Below are positions 8,842-17,312 of a stretch of 64,000 bases of DNA, one piece after another. Where the stretch lies: assembly GCA_039821145.1 (NCBI GenBank), contig JBCBOS010000017.1, forward strand, positions 1-64,000. Direction: 5' to 3'. Below the pieces are notes generated by a model. The model had not been told where the DNA came from, did no database searches, and worked only from the letters and a program-made list of their open reading frames with translations. Each line of letters starts with the position of its first letter. The first letter of the stretch is position 1. Origin of the DNA: JBCCSZ01 sp039821145. GTDB lineage: Bacteria; Bacteroidota; Bacteroidia; Chitinophagales; Saprospiraceae. The translations under genes and the position numbers were made by a program.

Positions 8842-10059
8842 TCAGGCAGTTAGTTCTTTACCCCCTTCCTTTCTGTCTGTTTTCCAACTATTTATGAATT
8901 TATTTAAATTATTATACAATAAATCTATCATGCTAATGGCAAATGAGGGATGGAAATCTTTGTCAAAGGCATTCTCTTCTTTCGCACGAATGGATAGGAA
9001 GCCCAAGTACTTCAAATCCTCTTCCCCCAATAACTCTTTATTCCGGACGGGAAGAATTGGCAATACCAAAATGCTTTTGTAGGGCAATGGCCAGTTCTCT
9101 CTTTTCTCTTTCTCGCTCATCTTCGGCGGAAATCCCTTATTGGTGTAGTAATCATTCCCATACACCGAGAACAAAGGATCATGGTAGTCTGACAGCTTCA
9201 GCAGGCTATTGGCCAAGTAGAAGTTCACCTCAATATTGTTGTCAATTTTTTTCAAAATGGCAGTATGGGCCGAATCTTTGGTGATCATCCGGGTGTGCCT
9301 CTTTTCCTGCTTGAATCGCCTTTCAGGCATGAGCCCCTTGTCGTCGTGACAAATCGTCTGCACATAGACTTCTCCGTCTTCTTCATAGGCCAACTCCAGA
9401 CAGACCGAATAATGATAGGGCTTAATCAACCGAAGTGCTTCTGTAAACTTGGTCAAGAAAAAATCAAGTGACTCTCGCCCCTGCCTCCTGTTCGCTTGGG
9501 AATCCCGGGCGATCTGATTGGTTTTTGCAATTCCCGTCAGTACTGCCTCTGTGGCTTTTTGATATGGAATGGCAAACTCCAAGTGTTTTTCCCTTGCCCT
9601 GATCTTTTCATCACAATCGTTTTGAATCCTTTCATTCTTCTCCTCTACCCTCTTTACGACCTGTTCCATCTCCCCCAATTTTTCCTCCATTGTCCTCCCA
9701 TCTTCTTGCGTTTGCCGCAACTCTCTTTCCTTTTGTGCCAATTCTGCCTCCTTTTCCTCCAAATGCTTATTCAAACCTAGCTCTCTTGTCTCCAAACGCC
9801 ACCTGCTCACAAACTTCTCTGCAAGCGCACAAGCGCTGAAAACAAAGGCAAGAACAAAAATGCCTTTGGCGATAGTCGAATCGATGTGAAGATGTTCTGC
9901 TGGTTGTAAAGTGAGTATGCCAAGAGAGGCAAAGGTGCCAATGGATGCAATTAGATGTACAAGGATGACAATAATTAAATAAACGTACCTGCTATTTTTC
10001 AATGGGACTACTTTTCTTTTTCCAAGAATCGCAGCTTTCTCGGCAGTATCTGAGGGCAA
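8842..10059 (-). CDS. Membrane protein with coiled coil and GAF-like domain
   Basis: The product has 405 residues from a TTG at 10059; no better ATG precedes the membrane part. Two transmembrane helices (~26-48 and ~64-82) are followed by a long coiled coil (~90-150, with KHLEEKEAELAQKERELRQ). A C-terminal alpha/beta domain (~185-385) contains a pattern like KSILVLPILP followed by KYLGFLSIRAKEENAF, as in GAF sensor domains. No kinase, cyclase or nuclease motif is visible. A membrane-anchored ligand or redox sensor is plausible. It borders the plasmid replication block, so it could be plasmid-encoded accessory or defence cargo, but nothing shows this directly. Confidence 0.5.
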   Translation of the reverse strand: MPSDTAEKAAILGKRKVVPLKNSRYVYLIIVILVHLIASIGTFASLGILTLQPAEHLHIDSTIAKGIFVLAFVFSACALAEKFVSRWRLETRELGLNKHLEEKEAELAQKERELRQTQEDGRTMEEKLGEMEQVVKRVEEKNERIQNDCDEKIRAREKHLEFAIPYQKATEAVLTGIAKTNQIARDSQANRRQGRESLDFFLTKFTEALRLIKPYHYSVCLELAYEEDGEVYVQTICHDDKGLMPERRFKQEKRHTRMITKDSAHTAILKKIDNNIEVNFYLANSLLKLSDYHDPLFSVYGNDYYTNKGFPPKMSEKEKRENWPLPYKSILVLPILPVRNKELLGEEDLKYLGFLSIRAKEENAFDKDFHPSFAISMIDLLYNNLNKFINSWKTDRKEGGKELTA

Positions 10060-10363
10060 GTATAACCAATTAATTTAATATTAACAATATATTTATGTAA
10101 TTGTAACAAAATAAATCCAATGTGTTTTTCAAGGACTGGGGCTGATTTTGAGCAAATTGCCTTGTTTTGGTTCCCATAGCTGTCATTTTCCGCCACTTGC
10201 TCTGCCGACGGAGATGCCAACAAAGCTGTCCGCACTGTGGGCCTATGGGCTGTGTTCTTACCATCAGATCCTTCCCAATTCAAGCAGCATTCTAAAGTGG
10301 ACCATATGATCAACTTTAAAGCGTACCTTTGCTCCCACAGCACAAACACACGACAAACACTAC
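10060..10363. other. Intergenic region ahead of the KilA-N gene
   Basis: This 304-bp divergent gap is AT-rich on the left (10060-10140). It holds the palindromic operator candidate at 10294-10317 and the -7 box at 10324. No RNA gene is evident. Confidence 0.5.
10294..10331 (+). promoter_or_regulatory. Palindromic operator overlapping kilA-N promoter
   Basis: A 24-bp imperfect palindrome (AAAGTGGACCAT then ATGATCAACTTT, 20 of 24 positions symmetric) sits directly upstream of TACCTTTG (10324-10331), a perfect Bacteroidota -7 box (TAnnTTTG). The start codon is at 10364. A near copy of the same segment occurs inside the coding sequence at 10553-10579. The placement suggests a repressor site, possibly for the KilA-N protein itself. 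Confidence 0.5.
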
Positions 10364-11188
10364 ATGGCGAAAAAGAAAATTACAGTCGAAAACATAGAGG
10401 TGCGGGTCAATACCCAGACGGATTACATCTGCATCACGGATGTGGCCAAATCGGGACGGGGACGGGCGGCAGACATCATTCGGAACTACCTCAAAAACCG
10501 CAGTACCATCGAGTTTTTGGAGGCCTGGGAGATGTTGCACAATGAGGGTTTTAAAGTGGACCAAGCGATCAACTTTAAAAATGAGATCAGTGCCAATGAC
10601 TTTGCGCCATCCATCGGGGACTGGATCAAAGGGACGGGGGCCAAGGGGATTGTGACCAGACCGGGACGCTACGGCGGAACCTATGCCCACAAAGACATCG
10701 CCTTCCATTTTGCCATGTGGCTCAATGCCCGTTTTTACCTCTACATCGTCAAGGACTACCAACAACTCAAGGAAAGCGAGGCCAAGCAACTGGACAGCTC
10801 CTGGAGTGTGCGGCGGGAGATCGCCAAGGCCAATTTTCAAATTCACATCGACGCCATCAACAAGGCCTTGCCTGCCAATGTGGTGGGGACCAAAAAGGCG
10901 GGCATCCACTTTGCCAGTGAGGCAGACCTGCTCAATACTGTGGTTTTCGGCATGACGGCCAAGCAATGGAGAGCTGCCAACCCCAAGGCCAAAGGCAACA
11001 TCAGAGACCATGCCTCTACTCTTGATCTGTTGATTTTATCCAATCTAGAGGTGTTGAACGCCAAGCTCATCCAATGGGACAGTGACCAAGGCCAACGGCT
11101 GGAATTGTTGGAACAAGCGGCGGCAGAGCAGCGCGGCATTTTGTCGGACAGCAAATCCGTCAAGCGCCTGTCCAGCAAGAAGAAGTAG
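10364..11188 (+). CDS. KilA-N domain protein
   Basis: The product has 274 residues. Residues ~15-130 match the KilA-N DNA-binding domain: YICITDVAKSGRG, IRNYLKNRSTIEFLEAWE, GIVTRPGRYGGTYAHKDIAF and HFAMWLNARFYLYIVKDYQ. The C-terminal ~120 residues are helical with a basic tail (KSVKRLSSKKK) and resemble the accessory domain of other Bacteroidota KilA-N proteins. KilA-N proteins are common on phages and plasmids and bind DNA, often as regulators. It is divergent from the membrane sensor and convergent with rep, so it belongs to the plasmid block. The promoter with an internal-copy operator suggests self-control. Function beyond DNA binding is unknown. Confidence 0.85.
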   Translation: MAKKKITVENIEVRVNTQTDYICITDVAKSGRGRAADIIRNYLKNRSTIEFLEAWEMLHNEGFKVDQAINFKNEISANDFAPSIGDWIKGTGAKGIVTRPGRYGGTYAHKDIAFHFAMWLNARFYLYIVKDYQQLKESEAKQLDSSWSVRREIAKANFQIHIDAINKALPANVVGTKKAGIHFASEADLLNTVVFGMTAKQWRAANPKAKGNIRDHASTLDLLILSNLEVLNAKLIQWDSDQGQRLELLEQAAAEQRGILSDSKSVKRLSSKKK

Positions 11189-11253
11189 ACTCCATCGACT
11201 GCTCCCCTACCCCATTGGAAATACGTACAGATTGATTTTGCCAACAGCGACCC

Positions 11254-12639
11254 CTAGGCTGTCCGTACCTTTTTTTCCAGGCTGCGGATGCGACCGGAGA
11301 AAGAGGTATTGACCGATTCGAAGGCATTGGGGAAGTGCTTTTCTATTTGGGTCAAGATCAGGCCCGCCGTCATTCGACTTTGGTAGATTTCTTCGGGAGA
11401 CTTGCCATCGCGCAACTGCATGCCGATGGTGAGATTGCCCCTGAGTTTGTTGACCATCTCGTCGAGCAATTCAGGTTGGTCGTTGAGGAGAGAATCGCCG
11501 ATGGCTTTGCGCTGATCGTAGTATTCTTTGCGGAGAGAATTGAGCTTTTCTTCCAACTGGCGCTTTTGCTCTGCTTGCTGATTGCGCCTCGACTTTTGGC
11601 GAGCATCCTGGCGACGGCGCTCCTGCGAGGGATCGTGGTAGTTGCCTTTGAGTGCCGCCCGAAACCACGCAAAGGGATTGTCCTTCTTGATCTTGCCAGC
11701 CTCCAAGACGTGCTTGGTGTGGCGGTGTTGGTATTCTACTTTGTCAATGCCAAATTTGTTGATGAGGCGTTTGACGACATACTTTTTTCCCCCCCACTCT
11801 TGCAAATCATTCATCATTTCGTCATGTTCTTCCGTCAGCACGTCCTCAGCATTGAGCATTGGCTTTTCTTCATCGAAGGTATCAAAGGGCAAGCGCTGTT
11901 GCTGTTGGACCTTTCGCAGTGGCTCGACGATGACCTTGGGCTTGTTTTCTTCTATGAAAAAGCGGTGACTCACAATGCGTCGCCCTTCCTTTTTTGCTGG
12001 TTCATACCGAAACTTGATGTCAGTATACATCTCCAACTCTTTTTGTGCTTCATCCAATACCCAACGGCGATACTCATAATACTCCTGGTATTTTTGCTCA
12101 ATGCCCAGGTAATACTTTTGTTTGCTAATGGAAATCTCGCAAGTCCCCAGGTATTCATATCGCTTCATCAACTCGTACAACTTAATGGCGTGAGAAGACA
12201 AACTAACCGTATACCAAAAGCTGTAGCGGGTGAATTGGCTTTTGAGGTGCAAAAGGTAGGGTTTGAGTTCTTCGTGAAACTTGAAATGCCACACCTTTTT
12301 CTTCTTGTAAAAACGCTTGCGGGCAAACCAGGTCACCATGTCCTGAAACTCGGAGTTTTCGAACTTGAGCGGATTCTTACCCAATTCGTCCATCATGCGC
12401 TCCGCCTCTTTGATGGTAGAGACCCTTTTTCGGCCATCGATGTTGACGATTTGTTTGAGATCACTATATGAAATACTCATTTCGCGAAACTCTGTCTCAT
12501 CGATGGGCATCTTGGCAATCAGGTACAAGACGAACAACTTGGCGGGTTTGGATAGGTTCTCCCCTACCTCGATGAGATCATTGGATTTTCTGACCGATAA
12601 TTGCATGAGCAAAAGTAAATTTGGGTCTTTGGAAATCAT
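11254..12639 (-). CDS. Rep_3-family replication initiator
   Basis: I chose the ATG at 12639 (461 residues). An upstream ATG at 12693 would lie at or before the predicted -7 box. The N-terminal half has the paired winged-helix layout of Rep_3/RepB initiators: VRKSNDLIEVGENLSKPAKL, a first wing with SISYSDLKQIVNIDGRKR, and a second unit with RYSFWYTVSLSSHAIKLYEL followed by a YLG-type turn. The C-terminal ~200 residues are charged and coiled (EERRRQDARQKSRRNQQAE-like), as in larger Bacteroidota plasmid initiators. Such proteins bind iterons and open the origin. Iterons lie immediately upstream, two of them over the promoter, which fits autoregulation and copy control. Confidence 0.85.
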   Translation of the reverse strand: MISKDPNLLLLMQLSVRKSNDLIEVGENLSKPAKLFVLYLIAKMPIDETEFREMSISYSDLKQIVNIDGRKRVSTIKEAERMMDELGKNPLKFENSEFQDMVTWFARKRFYKKKKVWHFKFHEELKPYLLHLKSQFTRYSFWYTVSLSSHAIKLYELMKRYEYLGTCEISISKQKYYLGIEQKYQEYYEYRRWVLDEAQKELEMYTDIKFRYEPAKKEGRRIVSHRFFIEENKPKVIVEPLRKVQQQQRLPFDTFDEEKPMLNAEDVLTEEHDEMMNDLQEWGGKKYVVKRLINKFGIDKVEYQHRHTKHVLEAGKIKKDNPFAWFRAALKGNYHDPSQERRRQDARQKSRRNQQAEQKRQLEEKLNSLRKEYYDQRKAIGDSLLNDQPELLDEMVNKLRGNLTIGMQLRDGKSPEEIYQSRMTAGLILTQIEKHFPNAFESVNTSFSGRIRSLEKKVRTA

Positions 12640-12686
12640 GGTGCAACAAAAAGGCTGGCCAAAATGGCATAACCGTAATTGCCACA

Positions 12687-12704
12687 GCGGCAAATTTACG
12701 GTTT
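12687..12704 (-). promoter_or_regulatory. rep promoter -7 box overlapped by a degenerate iteron
   Basis: On the minus strand, TAAATTTG (12698-12691) matches TAnnTTTG and lies ~52 bp before the chosen rep start. It is embedded in a degenerate iteron (GCGGCAAATTTACGGTTT on the plus strand), and a good iteron follows at 12711-12728. Rep bound here would block its own promoter. Confidence 0.45.
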
Positions 12705-13410
12705 GGAAATGCGGTAGCTCTACGGTTTCAAAGAAAAAATGTCAGATTTTTTGAAAAGATAAGGCCCAAAGGCTAGAGATAACGCTGTGTTGGGAAGAAG
12801 AAAGCATGACTGTGGGCAGAATAATGCCGTGAGCTGGGAAATCAGAAGCCAAAAGGTTGCTGTAAAACCGTAGAAATACCGCTGCAAGGAGCGTTGTACC
12901 TCTTGGCAAAACCGTAGAACTACCGCAAAAAATCAGCATTTGGAGAGATTTGGGCCGAATTTGTTTTGTGAGGGGAGTTGTGGACCAAAAATGACAGCTG
13001 AGAGGAAGGAAAAGTTCGTCAAAATGCGGTAGCCCTACGGTTTATGCGGTAAGTCTACGGTTTGCGCGGTAGCTCTACGGAGCAAAGCGGAAGTCCTACG
13101 GTTTTCGTCGGTGGCTCTACGGTTTAGAGCGGTAGTTCTACGGTTTAAAGCGGTACGCCTACGGTTACGAGCGGTATCTCTACGGTTTGAATTTTCAAAA
13201 AATAGGCGCAAGAGTCTGATAATGAATCAATTATAAACATACTAGGGATTCTGCTAAAAAGAAATAAAACAAGTACAGAAAAGTAATAAGTATTCTAAAA
13301 GGGACATTGAAGATGTCAAGTGTTATCAATTTTGACTTTTCTTATTGACAAATCTTATGTGCTCTTGCTTGCAAATAAACAGAATGGCAGCAGCGGTAGC
13401 TCTACGGTTT
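12687..13410. repeat. Iteron cluster, putative replication origin
   Basis: Copies of an 18-bp element, consensus GCGGTAGYTCTACGGTTT, occur here. Eight are tandem on the plus strand, starting at 13026, 13046, 13066, 13087, 13107, 13129, 13150 and 13171 (20-22 bp apart, about two helical turns). Further plus copies start at 12687 (degenerate), 12711 and 13393. Inverted copies lie at ~12864-12882 and 12908-12926, and a weaker inverted one at ~14905. An AT-rich stretch (13200-13380) separates the tandem block from the copy at 13393 and is a candidate melting region. Position next to a Rep_3 gene makes this an iteron-type origin; no convincing DnaA box was found. Confidence 0.85.
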
Positions 13411-15923
13411 TGGAAAATGCTTCTCAGTTGGCTTGGGAATGAATGCTCCTCTGGTCGATCTTCTTTCAGGCGTACAGGCATATCGCTTTTCCTTCAAAAT
13501 CAAAGGACTTGTTTGTATCAGTGAAGAGAGCAACTTCAGGCAACCTTGATAAGATTTCATTCAGCATGGGCCATGCTTGGGTCCATTGGCAGCAGTGCCA
13601 TGAGGTGAAAAGTTGTAGCATGATTGATTGATGGATCTTCTGGAGTAGGATTGTTTACAGGGTCACAACTTGGTACGCCTAGGCATATATATGCCTATCA
13701 TTTGAATACTTGACCTCTCAGTCATTATTCAATTGTGAGTGGCAGTTGTCCGGGAGCTCATTTTTTGTAAACAGGGGATGAATCTATAAATACGCCTGTA
13801 AGCTTGGGCGTATTGACCTGCATATGTGTATTCTAAATATTGCAAAAGAGTCTCATTTGATTTTCTCTGCTCAGCTTTGGCCGCTTCTGCCCCATCTGGA
13901 TGGTGTGACATCTTGGATGGAAAGCAGTCGAAGGAGCTTCTGCTTGCATTTGGTGGCCCATTGATGAGATGCGCTGAAACCATACGCCCATAAGCTCAGG
14001 CGTATTACTATATGTTTTTGTAAATGAGGTGTAGATGTTTGGGCAGAAACTCAATTGATTTGCAGGATTGTCTCATTGGTTTGCGTGTGATTCTCTTCCC
14101 TTCGCCATCGGCACTGCCAAAATATTGTCAAAATGCCTCATTTGAGGACTTCTGAGCGGTTTTTGCTCTATTGATTTGGTGTTGGTGGTTTTTTGTCCGT
14201 AAATGGCTTAGAGGGCATTTTTTGCAATTGGTATCAAGTGGTCGTTGGCTGGAATATGCACGGGCTTATATACGCCTGGGTGTATTCGATGCCCTTTCCC
14301 CTCCCCTTTTCATGGAATGAATCAGCTTTTGCTGTGCGGTGCTACAGTGGCAGCGGCCTGTTTTACTCATGCTCACCTTTTGGATGTGAGATTTGCATCT
14401 GGTAAATACGCTCGGGCGTATGGGCGTATTCTGACTTTGCCATTCACTGCTGAGTATTGACCTCAGATGTGTTTCTGTAGAGTCGATGCAGTGAGCAGAA
14501 AAGTGATGATGCTCACTCGAAGATGGGATTCACTCAGTGAGAATTTACCGGAGAGGTCTTCGCAATTACAGGCAGGCATACATACGCTCAGGCGTATGTA
14601 TGGGTATTCTGCCTTTACAGCCAGGTTAATTCACGCTAGCAGTCAAATCAATTCTTCCCCTGCCACAGATGTTTACTGTCAATCTGAGTCCGCCAACTTT
14701 GCGACGTTAGGACTTGCCAATGGCTTGGCTCGGTGTAGATTGCAGCAGTAGTAACGGGCATATGTACGCCTGGGCCTACTCAAGTAGGTGCTTTTCCGGC
14801 CGCTGTTCCATCTGTGGTTTGGAAAATTGCGAGACCGGCATTGGTGTTCACTTCGGAATCTCTGCTCTTCAACGATTGCCCCAGGAGGACGAAACCAGCG
14901 GCCAATACCGTAGTAGAACCGCAGAATATAAACAAGCTTTGCCTCTGATCAGGGTGTGTCATCCATCGAGTTGCGTGTTTTCGCTTCGCCAATGATGCTT
15001 TGATTATTACAGAAGAATTGATATGCCCAGGCGTATCGGCATATGCGTTTTGTACCATTCCTCTCGTTGGACAGTTTCAATGACTTCCCAGGGTCCAAAG
15101 CGATGCATTCCAGAAAGGCATCTGTTTGTGGCAGCATCCCTTTCATCCAGTCAAAGTACCAGTCTGATGGATGTATGAGAGCGAGTACTTTCGAAGTATT
15201 GGTTGAGAAGAGAAACTTGCGAAATCATCCAATTCAGCAGATGTCGCATTGCTACAGCTGGCGGGACTTGCGCTCTGGATTGTCTTGGAGGAATGGAAGG
15301 AGATCCATTGTCGCCAAACGGTTTGCTTGGTCATTTCTACAGAACGAGACAGGCAGTGATGGTCACAACAGTAGAATACGTGGAAAAGGATGGATCATTT
15401 TTCACCAATCATATGGGCTTACATACGCCTGAGCGTACCATGGCTGCAGACCATTTAACAAGCTTTTTCATTCACAACGATGGACTGTGCCACACCTGGA
15501 AGCGAAACAGACGGAGGGACCAATGAAAAGCTGCTCGCTTCGAATCCTGCCAATGTCATTAAATGATAGGGGAGGGGACAAGCGTATTGAAAAGGCATAC
15601 ATACACCCAGGCGTATCAGCTTACAACAATTTTTTGCCTTACAAGCTATGAAAGGTTTTTATCAGATTCGGGTTGTTGTGTTTTGAAAAATGAAGAGAGA
15701 CAGCCTTCTTAGAAAGCCAAAGTCCTATCCTCATGCTACAGGCTTTGTGCTGTTTCAAGTTCAGAGGCATGCAAGTTGGCTTGTCAGTTCCACACTTCAC
15801 CAGTTTGCTACGGCACCTGAGAGAGTCGCCCAAGACTGCTTGGCGGCTTTGAATTTCCTTGATCCATGGAGTAGGGGAGTAGGCAGGGTATTATCAAGGC
15901 TTATATACGCCCAGGCGTATCAT

Positions 15924-16187
15924 TCATAGCCCCAAATCTTTTTTCACCAATTCCATCAGGTAATCTCTCATGCTGATTCGTTGGTCAAAGCAATGCCTGC
16001 GCATGGCCTCATACACGGGCAATGGCCAATTGTAGCTGGTGCGCTTGACAGGTAGTTCTACTTCCTTTTCCTCTGGAACAGCCACCGTTTGTTGCTGCGA
16101 AACACTTTCGGCCGCCTTTACATCGATGGGGGGCTTGCTTTTCTTGGGCTTGCGCCGGAGAGCATCCCCAAATTCTTTCTTTGCCAT
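15924..16187 (-). CDS. Putative ribbon-helix-helix centromere-binding protein (ParB-like)
   Basis: The product has 87 residues. The N-terminal ~45 are basic, Lys/Pro-rich and probably disordered (RRKPKKSKPPIDVKAAES). The C-terminal ~40 (VKRTSYNWPLPVYEAMRRHC then ISMRDYLMELVKKDLGL) fit a ribbon-helix-helix fold: a short strand, then two helices. Small RHH proteins downstream of a short ParA are the centromere-binding partner in type Ib partition systems. The start is 14 bp after the parA stop, indicating one operon. A palindrome lies directly after the stop codon. The sequence is too short for certain family assignment, so the role rests mainly on context. Confidence 0.6.
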   Translation of the reverse strand: MAKKEFGDALRRKPKKSKPPIDVKAAESVSQQQTVAVPEEKEVELPVKRTSYNWPLPVYEAMRRHCFDQRISMRDYLMELVKKDLGL

Positions 16188-16201
16188 AGGTTGATGTGGG
16201 T

Positions 16202-16846
16202 TTAGAGCTTATCAGATAGGTCCATGATCTCATTGTACAGCTGTATGACCTCCTTGCGGGCCTTGGCATCGCTGTGTTCCAGTACGCCCTTGCCGAGTAA
16301 ATTGGCCTCGCCATAGGCCACCCTCTGGTGTATCATAGTGTGAAGGGGAGGGGCAGTGAATTCTTTGAACCGCTCGACAAACTGCTTGTGAAGAATGGGC
16401 CGGGAGTCAAATTCATTGATGACAAAAAAGGTCGGAATTTTCTTTTCCTTGAGCACTTCCAGGTTTTGGACTTGCAGCAAAAATTGCTCGGCCGTATTGA
16501 TCTCGGAACTTCCCTTGGGTGTCACCGGCACCAATACCATGTGCGACAGCATGATGATCTTGTCGGCAATCACCGACTGAGAAGGGGGACTGTCGATGAT
16601 CAGGTAATCATAAGTCTTGTACAACTTGCTGGCTTCGATGGCGATGGTCTTGTCATTGACCAGCTTGACGACTTGTACGGTGGGCAATTCCTCCGAGCGG
16701 GCATCTTGCCAATAAGCCGTATTCTGGCTCTCATCGGCATCGATGATGCAAACTTTTTCCCCGGCATGGGCCAGACAAACCGCCAGGTTTTGCGACAGGG
16801 TGGACTTGCCAACGCCTCCCTTGTAGCTGATGCAGGATAGGATCAT
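16202..16846 (-). CDS. parA: ParA-family partition ATPase (type Ib)
   Basis: The product has 214 residues from the ATG at 16846, which puts the deviant Walker A box KGGVGKST at residues 9-16, as is usual. A further ATG at 17020 would add an unrelated stretch and cross the promoter. IIDADESQN is the Walker A' strand, and YLIIDSPPSQSVIADK is the Walker B region. The protein lacks the N-terminal helix-turn-helix of type Ia ParA proteins, so repression of the operon would fall to the small partner. It is a DNA-dependent ATPase that positions plasmid copies on the nucleoid. The minus-strand -7 box TATCTTG (16868-16862) lies 16 bp upstream, and two centromere palindromes cover the upstream promoter region. 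Confidence 0.9.
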   Translation of the reverse strand: MILSCISYKGGVGKSTLSQNLAVCLAHAGEKVCIIDADESQNTAYWQDARSEELPTVQVVKLVNDKTIAIEASKLYKTYDYLIIDSPPSQSVIADKIIMLSHMVLVPVTPKGSSEINTAEQFLLQVQNLEVLKEKKIPTFFVINEFDSRPILHKQFVERFKEFTAPPLHTMIHQRVAYGEANLLGKGVLEHSDAKARKEVIQLYNEIMDLSDKL

Positions 16847-16861
16847 AGTGTGTTTTTGCGG

Positions 16862-16925
16862 CAAGATAGAAATTATTTTGGAAATAGTACGCCTGGGTTT
16901 ATGAATGCTTGTACGCCTAGGCGTA
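16862..16925 (-). promoter_or_regulatory. parA promoter with two partition palindromes
   Basis: The minus-strand -7 box TATCTTG is at 16868-16862. The palindromes at 16888-16901 and 16912-16925 sit 20-57 bp upstream of it, overlapping the -33 region. This is the usual arrangement for autorepression of a par operon by its centromere-binding protein. Confidence 0.55.
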
Positions 16926-17106
16926 TTTATGAGAAAATCAAATGTAAAAAGACTTGTGCTTACACCTGGTAGTGAAAATTTACAGAATGGACAAAAAGTC
17001 CTATCTTCGACAAGAACCAAAAGGACAAAGATTTTTTCAGATCAGGAGGTACCTGGGAGTATAAAAGCTCTCTGCCAGCTGTGTATCCTCTGCCAAGTCT
17101 TGTTCA

Positions 17107-17271
17107 ATGGTTTACGCTACTTTTGTTTTTGTCTTTTTGACCATCGTGGTCGGAGCGGTCCTAGTGGCCTATTACTGGTACATCAAGCGGCGTGTCTTAA
17201 CCCCCTATAAGAAGTGGCTACTCCATCAGTTCCAACTCACAAAGCAGTCAAAACATCCACACCCGATGTGA
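17107..17271 (+). CDS. Small single-pass membrane protein
   Basis: This 54-residue ORF starts at the ATG at 17107. Residues ~2-25 (YATFVFVFLTIVVGAVLVAY) form one transmembrane helix, followed by a basic cytoplasmic tail (YIKRRVLTPYKKW). A plus-strand -7-like sequence TATCTTCG lies ~100 bp upstream at ~17000. It is convergent with the PorP/SprF gene and divergent from parA. I recognise no family; it could be a plasmid membrane microprotein. Good charge asymmetry and codon structure support it, but the length is short. Confidence 0.4.
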   Translation: MVYATFVFVFLTIVVGAVLVAYYWYIKRRVLTPYKKWLLHQFQLTKQSKHPHPM

Positions 17272-17312
17272 ACAGGCGGTCACACATCATGTATCGGCCC
17301 CAACGCCCCATC

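Larger units (their letters stand above)
12640..15923. other. 3.3-kb non-coding tract (origin plus centromere)
   Basis: No credible gene lies between rep and parB. ORFs here are short, lack family-like composition and are interrupted by the repeats. The left third holds the iterons. The right two thirds hold eleven of the thirteen palindromes, separated by 100-400 bp of unique-looking sequence. Such a long tract without genes is unusual for a plasmid and argues that its length itself serves partition. Confidence 0.6.
13674..16925. repeat. Multi-site partition centromere (TACGCCYRGGCGTA palindromes)
   Basis: Thirteen imperfect palindromes were located by eye. They start at 13674, 13791, 13983, 14271, 14407, 14583, 14765, 15022, 15424, 15602, 15906, 16888 and 16912. 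The last is perfect (TACGCCTAGGCGTA). Those at 13791 and 13983 have the same half-sites opened by a 10-bp spacer with a shared TAAGCT centre. Gaps run from 117 to 402 bp, apart from the ~970 bp holding parB and parA. One site ends 4 bp after the parB stop, and the last two lie upstream of parA. Site repetition, palindromy and adjacency to parA/parB make this a centromere and parA operator; binding by the ParB-like protein is inferred. Confidence 0.75.

Noticed and set aside
13443..15929. Several 60-130 codon frames on both strands in the centromere tract
   Set aside because: They are short, overlap each other, are cut by the palindromes, and lack family-like composition; the tract is better read as non-coding.
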